DNA of 64,000 bases from Gemmatimonadota bacterium (GTDB lineage Bacteria > Gemmatimonadota > Gemmatimonadetes > Longimicrobiales > Gaopeijiaceae): assembly GCA_009838975.1 (NCBI GenBank), contig VXQO01000048.1, positions 54,523 through 118,522 on the forward strand, written 5' to 3'. The position numbers and the translations under genes were made by a program. This document shows, one piece after another, positions 10,327 to 18,435 of this stretch. Under the pieces are notes generated by a model. The model did no database searches. It was not told the DNA's origin and worked only from the letters and a program-made list of their open reading frames with translations. Position 1 is the stretch's first letter. Each line of letters begins with the position of its first letter.

Positions 10327-11463
10327 TTACTCCGTTGCGGACGCCAGCTTCGCTCTGACGCGTTCGTTGGTGATTTCGCCGCCGTGGGTGACACAGGTGG
10401 CGGCAGTGATCTCTTCCTCGAAATCGATCGCCTCTTCGCTGTCGAAAAGGTCGTCGACGAAGCTGGCGAGGTTGCGGGCGTACATCTGGCTGGCGTGGAA
10501 AGGCAGTTCGGCCGGCAGGTTGGTCGGCCCCATCACCGTAACGCCCCCCTGGTCGACGGACTGGCCGGCCACGGTTGCCTCGCAGTTTCCCCCGGACTCC
10601 GAGGCGAGATCGACGATGGCGCTGCCGGGGCGCATGGTGGACACCATTTCCTCGGTGATGAGGACCGGGGCGGGCTTTCCGGGAATCTGTGCGGTGGTGA
10701 TGACGAGGTCCTGGTCCCTGATGTTGTCGGCGATCAGCTCGAGTTCACGCTGGTGCTGCTCTTCCGAGAGGGCCCTGGCATAGCCGCCCTCGTCCTCGGA
10801 GCCCTCCTCCAGCGTGGCCTCGAGGAACTTTGCCCCCAGGCTCTCCACCTGCTCCTTGACCGCGGGCCTGATGTCGAAGGCGGAGACCACGGCGCCCAGC
10901 CGGCGTGCCGTCGCGATGGCCTGGAGTCCTGCCACGCCGGCGCCAAGGATGAGGGCTTTCGCCGGGCGGACCGTGCCCGCCGCGGTAGTCAACATCGGCA
11001 GAAACCGGGTCATGGCATTGGCGCCGAGCAGCACCGCCTTGTAGCCGGCGACGGTGGCCTGCGACGAGAGCACGTCCATCTTCTGCGCGCGCGTGATTCT
11101 CGGGATGAGCTCCACGGCGAAGGATGTGATGCCGCGGTCAGCCAGCGCCTCGATGACCTCCGTGGGACCCAGCGGATTCAGCTGGCAGACCAGTATCGTG
11201 CCCGGCGGCAGCGCGGCGACCTCCTCAAGCGAAGGCGGTTGCACCTTGAGGACCACACGGGCGCCGTCGAGCAATGCCTGCCTGTCCGCTACCACCGAGA
11301 TGCCGGCGGCTTCGTAATCCGCATCCGGGAAGGAGGCCCCGACCCCCGCGCCACCTTCGACGCGAAGGCTCCAGCCTCGTTTCACGTAGTAGCGTGCCGC
11401 TTCGGGGACGAGGCCCACCCGGCGCTCGCCGGGCAGACTCTCGGCCATGATCGCGATTGTCAT
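10327..11463 (-). CDS. pntA: NAD(P) transhydrogenase subunit alpha, NAD-binding part
   Basis: 378 residues of domain I of transhydrogenase, homologous to alanine dehydrogenase. Seen: the N-terminal MAESLPGERRVGLVPEAA segment, the NAD fold glycine motif LGAGVAGLQAIATARRLGA near the middle, and the C-terminal DLASESGGN / TNLPAELPFHAS region. The start is the ATG at 11463, with AGGAGA 8 nt upstream; the open frame runs further upstream but lacks homology there. First gene of the pntA-pntA2-pntB transcript, divergent from comM across a 179-nt gap in which I see no clear promoter. Confidence 0.95.
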   Translation of the reverse strand: MTIAIMAESLPGERRVGLVPEAARYYVKRGWSLRVEGGAGVGASFPDADYEAAGISVVADRQALLDGARVVLKVQPPSLEEVAALPPGTILVCQLNPLGPTEVIEALADRGITSFAVELIPRITRAQKMDVLSSQATVAGYKAVLLGANAMTRFLPMLTTAAGTVRPAKALILGAGVAGLQAIATARRLGAVVSAFDIRPAVKEQVESLGAKFLEATLEEGSEDEGGYARALSEEQHQRELELIADNIRDQDLVITTAQIPGKPAPVLITEEMVSTMRPGSAIVDLASESGGNCEATVAGQSVDQGGVTVMGPTNLPAELPFHASQMYARNLASFVDDLFDSEEAIDFEEEITAATCVTHGGEITNERVRAKLASATE

Positions 11464-11642
11464 GAAGTTCTTCTCCTGGTCAAAAACGCGACCAAAGTGC
11501 ATTGCCGGGGCCGATTGCGCCAGTCCCTGCCAGGACGGCGGGAAGTCTGGGCGTGGGCGCAACCCGAGGCAAGTGTCCCATCCAGCCATTCCTTCGCCCA
11601 TGGATTGGGGCCACCCTTTGCGTCCACGGTTTTCGCGGAGGG

Positions 11643-13184
11643 ATGCCGGTGCTCGCTGTCGTAGATTCCTGTTGGGTCCATGGTGTGGAGGGGAAGCCCG
11701 TGAGGGTCGAGGTCAAGGTCCAGGACGGGCTGCCGATATTCACCGTCGTGGGTCTGCCGGCGGGCGCGGTGCGCGAGAGCAAAGAACGGGTCTTCGCGGC
11801 ACTGGCGCAGACGGGATTCCGACTTTCACCCAGGCGCGTCACGGTCAATCTCGCCCCCGCCGATCTGCCGAAGTCCGGGTCGGGGTTCGACCTTCCGATT
11901 GCGGTGGCGCTGCTCGCCGCTCACGAACGCGTCTCCCGGAGCGGGCTGGACGGGACCGCGTTCGTGGGGGAACTCGGACTCGACGGTTCGGTGCGGCCGG
12001 TGCGCGGGGCCATCGCGCTGGCAATGAGCTGTCGCGAGCATGGTCCTGGACGTCTGTTCGTGCCCCATGGGAACCTGATCGAAGCGGCGGCGGTCCCCGG
12101 CGTGGAGGTGATGGGGATCCGCACCCTGCGCGAGCTGATCGGGATACTCGACGGAGACACCGATTTCCGTCCGGCACGCCACCGGGCCCCCGTCGCGGTG
12201 CTGCGCTGCCCCGATCTGAGCGAGGTTCGCGGACAGGGTCTCGCAAAGCGCGCGCTGGAGATCGCGGCCGCGGGGGGGCACAGCCTTCTGATGTCGGGCC
12301 CCCCCGGATCCGGCAAGACGATGCTCGCCAAGAGGCTGCCGGGGCTCCTCCCCCCATTGGCGGAGTCCGAATGCCTGGAGGTGACGAGGGTGCACTCCGT
12401 GGCCGGGTTGCTGGACAGCGAGGAGCCGGTGAAGACCACGCGTCCGTTTCGGGCCCCCCATCATACGATTTCCGCCGGTGGCCTGATCGGAGGGGGGAAT
12501 CCGCCGCGTCCCGGAGAGATCAGCCTCGCGCATCTGGGGGTGCTGTTTCTCGATGAGTTCCCCGAGTTCGGCCGCCAGGTGCTCGAGACGCTGAGACAAC
12601 CCATCGAGTCCGGGGAGGTTCACATCGCCAGGGTGCGCCAAACGGTCACCTTCCCCGCGCGCTTCCAGCTGATCGCCGCCATGAATCCCTGTCCGTGCGG
12701 CATGGCGGGAGACAACTGCGTCTGCGGAGTTCGCGAAATCACGCGATACCGCGTGCGTCTCTCGGGCCCGCTGCTCGACCGGATCGACCTGCAGGTATGG
12801 ATGGACCCCGTTACCTGGGACGAGCTGGCCCGGACACGCACCGGTGGGGCGACCTCGGGAACCGTTCTTCAGCGGGTCATCGAGGCCAGGGCACGCCAGG
12901 CCGCACGCTTCGGCGGGGATCATGGGCTCAACGCCTTGCTGCCTGCGGACCGTGTGATGAAGCTCTGCCGCCTTGATCCCGCCGGAGCAAGGCTCCTGGA
13001 CGAAGGGGTCAGGAGATACGGCCTCTCGGCACGCACGGTGCATCGCACGCTTCGAGTCGCTCGCACGATCGCGGACCTGGGCGGAAGGAGCGACATCGGA
13101 GAGTTCGATGTGGCCGAGGCGCTGCGGCTGCGCGCGGGATCGGGATCGCGCGACGCCTTGTCCGCGGCTGGCCGCACAGATTAG
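11643..13184 (+). CDS. comM: YifB/ComM-family Mg-chelatase-like AAA+ ATPase
   Basis: 513 residues. An N-terminal Lon-protease-like (ChlI) domain (about 1-170, including GLPAGAVRESKERV) is followed by an AAA+ core with Walker A GPPGSGKTMLAK and Walker B GVLFLDEFPEF. A CPCG..GDNCVCG cluster typical of the family sits after it, then a C-terminal Mg-chelatase helical domain. ComM proteins are hexameric branch-migration helicases that help integrate incoming DNA during natural transformation. The ATG at 11643 follows GCGGAGGG, a strong ribosome site. Length is as expected. The upstream gap faces pntA. Confidence 0.93.
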   Translation: MPVLAVVDSCWVHGVEGKPVRVEVKVQDGLPIFTVVGLPAGAVRESKERVFAALAQTGFRLSPRRVTVNLAPADLPKSGSGFDLPIAVALLAAHERVSRSGLDGTAFVGELGLDGSVRPVRGAIALAMSCREHGPGRLFVPHGNLIEAAAVPGVEVMGIRTLRELIGILDGDTDFRPARHRAPVAVLRCPDLSEVRGQGLAKRALEIAAAGGHSLLMSGPPGSGKTMLAKRLPGLLPPLAESECLEVTRVHSVAGLLDSEEPVKTTRPFRAPHHTISAGGLIGGGNPPRPGEISLAHLGVLFLDEFPEFGRQVLETLRQPIESGEVHIARVRQTVTFPARFQLIAAMNPCPCGMAGDNCVCGVREITRYRVRLSGPLLDRIDLQVWMDPVTWDELARTRTGGATSGTVLQRVIEARARQAARFGGDHGLNALLPADRVMKLCRLDPAGARLLDEGVRRYGLSARTVHRTLRVARTIADLGGRSDIGEFDVAEALRLRAGSGSRDALSAAGRTD

Positions 13185-13236
13185 GCTGCAAAACAGGAGA
13201 CGTCTTGTTGGCAAACGTGCGACCGGGACCGGAGCC

Positions 13237-14406
13237 TTGCCTCACTACCTGGACTATGCCGCCACGTCGGCGATTCGACCGCCGGAGGTTGGGCGGGCGA
13301 TGGCCGCATTCCTCGATGGCGTCGCTTGCACTCCCGGCCGCGGAGGCCATTCGGGAGCGGTGGAGGCGGCGCGCCTTGCCTTTCGCTGTCGGCGCGCCCT
13401 GTCGCAGGCGCTGGGACTGCCCGGTGACCCTGGCCGCATCGCCTTCATGCACAATGCCACGCACGCGCTCAACACCGCGCTTTGGGGGCTCCTGGGACCG
13501 GGGGACGTCCTGGTGATCTCCCAGTATGACCACAATGCCGTGCTTCGACCGGCGCACCACCTTTCCCGTGACAGGGGAGTCGGGGTGCGCATGCTGTCGG
13601 GCAGTCCCGACGGCGGGGTCGACCTCGAGGAGGCTGCCACGTTACTCGACGGCGCGAGTGTGCTGGTCGCGAACGTGGCCTCGAACGTCCTCGGCACGCT
13701 TCTGCCGATGAGGGAGCTGTCGCGAATCGCACACGACGCGGGCGCGGTGGTGGTCGCGGACGTGGCGCAGTCCGCCGGACACTCGGTGGAAAGCCCGGCC
13801 ACCCAGGGGGCGGATGTCGTCGCCTTCACCGGGCACAAGGGGCTGCTGGGCCCCCAGGGAATGGGAGGGTTGTGGATCAGGGAGGGTATCGAGATCGACC
13901 CGCTTCTGAGCGGGGGTACCGGAGGCGATTCCCGCAATCGGGAGATGCCTGCCGCCATGCCCGATCGCCTGGAGGCGGGAACCGGCAACTCTCCGGGAAT
14001 GGCGGGCCTGCTTGCAGGTTGCGCGTTCCTCAGGGACACGGGTGTTGGAGCCATCCATCGCCGTGAGATGGTGCTCAAGGCCCGGCTTCGCGACGGACTG
14101 GACTGCATCGCGGGTCTTCAGGTACTCTCGCCCCCGGGACCCGAGGGGGTTCCCGTCGTCACCGTGAAGGCGGACAGAATGGATTCGGCCTCCCTGGCGG
14201 GCCGCCTGGATTCCGAGTACGGAGTCCAGACGCGTGCCGGACTGCACTGTGCTCCCGAAGTGCACCGAATCCTGGGTACCACCGAATCGGGCGCGGTGCG
14301 GTTCTCGCTCGGCTGGGCATCGACGCAGGAGGACGTGGACGCGGCCGTCGCCGGTGTGGCGCAGTTGCTCAGGCCCGTGTCCGTCCCGGTTGCGCGAGCC
14401 GGATGA
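13237..14406 (+). CDS. Cysteine desulfurase-family aminotransferase (class V, SufS/CsdA-like)
   Basis: About 389 residues of fold-type I PLP enzyme. Seen: N-terminal YLDYAATSAIRPPEV, an alanine/glycine substrate loop, the PLP lysine in AFTGHKGLLGPQG, and a catalytic-loop cysteine in TRAGLHCAPE, the R-x-G-x-H-C form of group II desulfurases. It should mobilise sulfur from cysteine for Fe-S clusters or thiolation, or act on selenocysteine. The start is uncertain. The only in-frame candidate before the conserved region is TTG at 13237, with a poorly spaced GGAG, whereas a good AGGAGA at 13195-13200 points at TTG codons in another frame (see findings). No suf/isc genes adjoin. The stop overlaps thpR by 4 nt (ATGA). 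Confidence 0.85.
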   Translation: MPHYLDYAATSAIRPPEVGRAMAAFLDGVACTPGRGGHSGAVEAARLAFRCRRALSQALGLPGDPGRIAFMHNATHALNTALWGLLGPGDVLVISQYDHNAVLRPAHHLSRDRGVGVRMLSGSPDGGVDLEEAATLLDGASVLVANVASNVLGTLLPMRELSRIAHDAGAVVVADVAQSAGHSVESPATQGADVVAFTGHKGLLGPQGMGGLWIREGIEIDPLLSGGTGGDSRNREMPAAMPDRLEAGTGNSPGMAGLLAGCAFLRDTGVGAIHRREMVLKARLRDGLDCIAGLQVLSPPGPEGVPVVTVKADRMDSASLAGRLDSEYGVQTRAGLHCAPEVHRILGTTESGAVRFSLGWASTQEDVDAAVAGVAQLLRPVSVPVARAG

Positions 14407-14984
14407 GGCTCTTCTTCGCCGTCTGGCCTCCGGAGGCGCTACGGATGCGGCTGTGGCGGGCGCTGGCGCCCTTGCGCGATGCCGCACCCGATGTGCGTTG
14501 GGTGCCGCCGGAGCGGTATCACATCACCCTGCGGTTCCTGGGTGATGTGGCCCCTCCCGAGGTTCCGCGGCTCACCGAGGCCGCCGAGGCGCTGGCGCGC
14601 GAACCGATCTTTCCGGCACGGCTCACCGGAACGGGCACCTTTCCGCGCCGCGGCGCCCCGCGCGTCTACTGGGTCGGGGTTCGGGCCGGTCCGTTGCGGC
14701 CTCTCCGCCGGCGCCTCGACGAGGCGCTCGCGAGCAAGGGAGTCAGGGGAGGTGACGATCGCTTTTCTCCTCACCTCACGATTGGTCGGTCACGGAGACG
14801 GAGGCGTGGCAGCTTCCGGTCGGGCCGGGAACGCCGTGATCCCGGGTCCGAACTGCGTGAAGCCTGCTCCGACTTCGTCGTCGATGCCGTTCATCTGGTT
14901 CGCAGCGACCTGTTCCCCACCGGGCCCAGATACGCCAACATTCATTCTGTAGAGCTGTCGACCAGCCAATTGGGTGCGGATTGA
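14403..14984 (+). CDS. thpR: RNA 2',3'-cyclic phosphodiesterase (2H family)
   Basis: 193 residues with the two H-x-T/S-x signatures of the 2H phosphoesterase family: HITLRFLGD near residue 40 and HLTIGRSR near residue 121, plus the typical N-terminal RLFFAVWPP. The enzyme hydrolyses 2',3'-cyclic phosphate ends of RNA to 2'-phosphate (formerly called 2'-5' RNA ligase). The ATG overlaps the preceding stop (ATGA), so translation is coupled to the desulfurase. The C-terminal part has an extra Arg-rich stretch (about residues 126-145). Confidence 0.9.
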   Translation: MRLFFAVWPPEALRMRLWRALAPLRDAAPDVRWVPPERYHITLRFLGDVAPPEVPRLTEAAEALAREPIFPARLTGTGTFPRRGAPRVYWVGVRAGPLRPLRRRLDEALASKGVRGGDDRFSPHLTIGRSRRRRRGSFRSGRERRDPGSELREACSDFVVDAVHLVRSDLFPTGPRYANIHSVELSTSQLGAD

Positions 14985-15006
14985 TCGGGAGTCGGGATTC
15001 CAGGAT

Positions 15007-16368
15007 ATGGCCAGGATTCTGATCATAGACGACGAGGAGTCGGTCGGTGTCGCGCTGCGACAGCTCTTCGAATACGAAGGGCACCGCGTCCACATCTGCG
15101 AAAACGGTCCATCCGGTCTGATCGACTATCCCGACTTCAGGCCCGACGTGACCTTCCTTGATGTCAAGATGCCCAAGGTCGACGGGCTGGAAGTACTTGC
15201 AAGGATTCGCGAACGCGATCCCGCGGCAGTGGTGGTCATGGTTTCCGGTCATGGCACCATAAGCACGGCCGTGGAAGCGACGCGCAGGGGAGCCTTCGAT
15301 TTCCTCGAGAAGCCGCTCGATACCGACCGTCTCCTGGTTACGTTGCGAAACGCGCTCACGGTGCGTGGGCTGACCGACAGCGTTGAGCGCCTGACGAGTG
15401 AAATCGAGATTCATCACGACATCGTCGGAGGGTCACGCCCGATACGGCAGGTGCTCAACCAGATCGAGATGGTCGGGGCTACCGACGCCCGCGTACTGAT
15501 CACGGGGGAGAACGGAACGGGCAAGGAACTGACCGCGCGGGCGCTGCACAGACGGTCGAGCCGATCCCGACGGACGTTTGTGGAGGTCAATTGCGCGGCC
15601 ATTCCCTCCGAACTGATCGAGTCGGAGCTGTTCGGCCACGTGAAGGGGTCCTTTACGGGAGCGGTGACGGATCGCGTTGGAAAGTTCGAACAGGCGCACC
15701 GGGGAACGCTGTTCCTGGACGAGATCGGAGACATGTCGCTGACCGCTCAGGCCAAAGTCCTTCGCGCGCTGCAGGAGGGGGACATCACTCGGGTCGGTGG
15801 TACCAGGCCGGTATCGGTGGACGTAAGGGTCATCACCGCAACCAACAAGGACCTGCACGACCAGATTGAGAAAGGCGAGTTCCGCGAGGACCTGCTTCAC
15901 CGTCTCGACATGGTCACCATCCGCGTGCCGCCCCTCAGGGAGAGGAGGGGGGACATTCCCATGCTGGTGGCTCACTTCGCGGAGTTGGCGCCGGGAAGCT
16001 ACGGTGTGCCCTACAAGCGTTTCGCCAGGGACGCGCTGGAAGCGCTCACGGACCTGGAATGGCCCGGCAATGTCCGGCAGTTGAAAAACGTGGTCGTTCG
16101 TCTCATGCTCCTGAGCCCCAGCGAAACCGTCGAGCGAAGGGACGTCATACAGTTGGTGTCCATGTCGGGGTCGGAGGCGGGTGTGCCGGACAACGTGATG
16201 TCACTGGCAACCCTGAGCGAGTTCAAGGACGCGGCCGAGAAAGCCTTTATCACGATGAAGCTGCGGGACTACAACTGGAACGTATCCGAAGCGGCACGTC
16301 AGATGGGGATGCCGCGTTCGAACCTTTACAAGAAGATCGAGAGGCACGGACTGGTGCGAAGCACCTGA
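15007..16368 (+). CDS. NtrX/NtrC-type sigma-54-dependent response regulator
   Basis: 453 residues. A receiver domain (1-120) has the acidic pair in IIDDEESVG, phospho-acceptor Asp in VTFLDVKMPKVDG, and the conserved Lys in FLEKPLD. An AAA+ domain (about 135-370) has Walker A TGENGTGKELTARAL, the sigma-54 contact loop GSFTGA (usual form GAFTGA), Walker B GTLFLDEIGDM and an R-finger region. A Fis-type helix-turn-helix ends the protein (VSEAARQMGMPRSNLYKK). It activates RpoN promoters after phosphorylation. The ATG at 15007 follows CCAGGAT; an upstream GTG at 14974 would add 11 residues. Its best partner in the window is the NtrY-like kinase at 3876 (inference). Confidence 0.93.
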   Translation: MARILIIDDEESVGVALRQLFEYEGHRVHICENGPSGLIDYPDFRPDVTFLDVKMPKVDGLEVLARIRERDPAAVVVMVSGHGTISTAVEATRRGAFDFLEKPLDTDRLLVTLRNALTVRGLTDSVERLTSEIEIHHDIVGGSRPIRQVLNQIEMVGATDARVLITGENGTGKELTARALHRRSSRSRRTFVEVNCAAIPSELIESELFGHVKGSFTGAVTDRVGKFEQAHRGTLFLDEIGDMSLTAQAKVLRALQEGDITRVGGTRPVSVDVRVITATNKDLHDQIEKGEFREDLLHRLDMVTIRVPPLRERRGDIPMLVAHFAELAPGSYGVPYKRFARDALEALTDLEWPGNVRQLKNVVVRLMLLSPSETVERRDVIQLVSMSGSEAGVPDNVMSLATLSEFKDAAEKAFITMKLRDYNWNVSEAARQMGMPRSNLYKKIERHGLVRST

Positions 16369-16435
16369 CCCGCTGTTGGGTCGGCGGGCATCGACATCGC
16401 GACTGTTCCGGGCGGCGATCGATACTGGGGACACC

Positions 16436-17290
16436 ATGACAACACCTGCGTTTTCCGAAGCCATGGAAGGTTCGCTGGGCCAGTACTTCAAGGAAATCAG
16501 CCGGTATCCCCTGATCGACCGGGACGAGGAGGCTCGGCTCGCAAGGGGGATTCGCCGCGGGGAAGAGGAGGCTCTCGACAAGCTCGTAAGGTCCAACCTG
16601 CGTTTTGTGGTGTCCGTCTCGAAGAAGTACCGGAACCAGGGAGTTCCGTTCCCCGACCTGATCAACGAAGGCAATCTGGGTCTCATTCGGGCCGCCCGAC
16701 GATTCGACGGGACGAAGGGCATCCGTTTCGTAACGTACGCCGTTTGGTGGATCCGCCAGGCGATTCTCCAGGCGCTGGCCGAGCAGAGCCGCATCGTTCG
16801 GGTCCCTTTGAATCGTGCGGGTCAATTGCACCGCATCGCCCGCCGAAAAGCGGAGTTGGCTCAGGAGCTGGGCCGCGAGCCCACGGCGCGTGAAATCGCC
16901 AGGGTTCTTGAACTGCGCGCGGAAGACGTGGAGCAGGTATTCGGCTTTGCGAGTTCACATCTGTCCCTGGACGCCCCTCTGTTTCCCGGTGAGAACAGCA
17001 GTCTCCTGGACTGTCTGCCCGACTCCATCTCCCCGGGCCCCGATGAGGAGACCTTCGAGAATGCGCTTACCGAAAGCCTGGAGGCGGCGCTGTCCACACT
17101 CGACGAGAGGGAGGCCACGATCCTTCGCCGGTACTTCGGCCTCGGACACCGTCCACCCAGGTCTCTCGAGGAGATCGGATCCGAGATGGGCATTACCCGC
17201 GAAAGGGTGCGCCAGATCAAGGAAAAGGCTCTTACACGGCTTCGGCACGCCTCGCGAGCGCGGATTCTGGAGACCTTTACGGACTATTAG
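16436..17290 (+). CDS. rpoD: Primary-type RNA polymerase sigma factor, short FCB form
   Basis: 284 residues with regions 1.2 (LGQYFKEISRYPLIDRDEEA), 2 (LRFVVSVSKKYRNQG, NEGNLGLIRAA, TYAVWWIRQAI), 3 and 4 (TLDEREATILRRYFGLG; ITRERVRQIKEKAL). There is no region 1.1 and no non-conserved insert, which is the form of the Bacteroidota primary sigma factor. ALAEQSRIVR.PLN is the near-universal region 2.4/3.0 of primary sigmas. The start is the ATG at 16436; upstream codons add nothing conserved. It follows the NtrX-like gene after 67 nt. Whether this is the organism's sole housekeeping sigma or an RpoS-like paralog cannot be settled here. Confidence 0.88.
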   Translation: MTTPAFSEAMEGSLGQYFKEISRYPLIDRDEEARLARGIRRGEEEALDKLVRSNLRFVVSVSKKYRNQGVPFPDLINEGNLGLIRAARRFDGTKGIRFVTYAVWWIRQAILQALAEQSRIVRVPLNRAGQLHRIARRKAELAQELGREPTAREIARVLELRAEDVEQVFGFASSHLSLDAPLFPGENSSLLDCLPDSISPGPDEETFENALTESLEAALSTLDEREATILRRYFGLGHRPPRSLEEIGSEMGITRERVRQIKEKALTRLRHASRARILETFTDY

Positions 17291-17471
17291 TCCGTGGCAC
17301 AAGCCGCCCGAGCACCGAGAACGGCGAGGCGCCGTGCTGGCAAGGCGCGACGAAGGGCCGGTAGCAGCGCCACGGGCCCGAGGAGCAACAACCGCACGAT
17401 GCGCGTCCGGGCCGAACCCGGCGCCGATTGTCCGGCTCGAAGTCCAACGCTTCTCAAGGCACGAGAATCGG

Positions 17472-17500
17472 TTGACACCAAGGTGCCAGCCGGATATGAT
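17472..17500 (+). promoter_or_regulatory. Near-consensus promoter of the rplM operon
   Basis: TTGACA at 17472-17477 and TATGAT at 17495-17500 with a 17-nt spacer, the strongest sigma-70-type match in the window. Transcription would start near 17507 and read the rplM leader. Confidence 0.8.
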
Positions 17501-17518
17501 TCAATGCTGTCGACATTC

Positions 17519-17561
17519 CGAAGCCGCACCCCGTGTCCAGTGGCTGCCGGGGGCGGCTTCG
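17519..17561 (+). promoter_or_regulatory. Folded rplM leader, candidate L13 autoregulatory element
   Basis: CGAAGCCGC (17519-17527) pairs perfectly with GCGGCTTCG (17553-17561). The helix continues, past a bulged A, with CCCC (17529-17532) on GGGG (17549-17552), giving 13 pairs around a 16-nt loop. It lies in the 5' leader between the promoter and the AAGGGG ribosome site. L13 represses its own operon in other bacteria; that role here is inference. Confidence 0.55.
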
Positions 17562-17580
17562 TTTCGCCGAAGGGGATCGA

Positions 17581-18012
17581 GTGACCAGAACCATCACACC
17601 GAAAACAGCCGAAATCCGCCGTGTGTGGTGGATCGTGGACGCCGAGGGACAACCGTTGGGAAGGTTGGCCTCGGAGATCGCCCGCATCCTGCGCGGCAAA
17701 CACAAACCGATCTACACTCCCCACCTCGACACCGGCGATCACGTGATCGTCATCAATTCGTCGAAGGTCCGCCTTACGGGCCGCAAGGCCGAACAGAAGA
17801 CCTATTTCCGTCATTCCGGGTTCATGGGAGGCGACAAGCACATTCCGTTCAAGACGATGCTTGACAGGTTCCCCGAGCGTGTCGTCGAACTGGCAGTACG
17901 CGGGATGCTCCCCAAGAACAAACTTGGGCGGAGAATGCGAAAGAAGCTCCGGGTATATCGGGGCGCAACCCATCCACATCAGGGCCAGAGCCCCCAGGCT
18001 CTGGAGATCTGA
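17581..18012 (+). CDS. rplM: 50S ribosomal protein L13
   Basis: 143 residues with the L13 landmarks WWIVDAEGQPLGRLAS near the N-terminus, the GDHVIVINSSKVRLTG segment, YFRHSGFMGG and the C-terminal MLPKNKLGR..RKKLRVY. The start is the GTG at 17581 with AAGGGG upstream; the frame reads further upstream through the leader, but without homology. It is an early-assembly protein of the large subunit. First gene of the rplM-rpsI-rpsB run, 16 nt from rpsI. Confidence 0.97.
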   Translation: MTRTITPKTAEIRRVWWIVDAEGQPLGRLASEIARILRGKHKPIYTPHLDTGDHVIVINSSKVRLTGRKAEQKTYFRHSGFMGGDKHIPFKTMLDRFPERVVELAVRGMLPKNKLGRRMRKKLRVYRGATHPHQGQSPQALEI

Positions 18013-18028
18013 CCTGCGAGAGGACTGC

Positions 18029-18424
18029 ATGGCCGGTCAAGAGCCCATTCAGACGGTCGGACGCCGCAAGACCAGCGTCGCCCGCGTCATCCTCAGACCC
18101 GGCGGCGGTCGCTGGTCCATAAACGGGCGCCCGCTGGACGACTATTTCCCCAGACCCGCGCACCGCGTCCGGGTTGAAGATCCGCTGCGCGTGGCCGATT
18201 CCGAAGGGGTCTTCGACATCCAGGTCCGTGTGATGGGGGGGGGACTCACCGGCCAGGCTGACGCGATCAGGCTGGGACTCGCCAGGGCGCTCGCGGCCCA
18301 TGACGAGGACGCCCGCGTGCCTCTGAGGCAGGGCGGGATGCTCACGCGGGACGCCCGCAAGGTCGAGCGCAAGAAGCCGGGTCGACCCAAGGCGCGGAAA
18401 CGCTTCCAGTTCAGCAAGAGATAG
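18029..18424 (+). CDS. rpsI: 30S ribosomal protein S9
   Basis: 131 residues: [17 protein letters not shown] at the N-terminus, [19 protein letters not shown] in the middle, and the basic C-terminal tail [18 protein letters not shown] ending in the conserved Lys-Arg that reaches the P-site tRNA. The ATG at 18029 follows GAGAGGA. It sits between rplM and rpsB in the same transcript, the usual L13-S9-S2 order. Confidence 0.97.
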   Translation: MAGQEPIQTVGRRKTSVARVILRPGGGRWSINGRPLDDYFPRPAHRVRVEDPLRVADSEGVFDIQVRVMGGGLTGQADAIRLGLARALAAHDEDARVPLRQGGMLTRDARKVERKKPGRPKARKRFQFSKR

Positions 18425-18435
18425 AACCGACTCCC

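Noticed and set aside
13205..13516. A 103-codon frame with a good AGGAGA ribosome site
   Set aside because: It overlaps the conserved desulfurase sequence in another frame and encodes an Arg-rich product without homology; kept only as a note on the start problem.
14974..15006. GTG start 11 codons upstream for the NtrX-like regulator
   Set aside because: Receiver domains begin at the ARILIIDDE strand; the ATG at 15007 has a ribosome site and fits better.
17291..17471. Possible small RNA or tRNA between the sigma factor and rplM
   Set aside because: Only short GC stems (AGCAC/GTGCT, GGCGC/GCGCC) are present, with no cloverleaf, T-run or promoter of its own.
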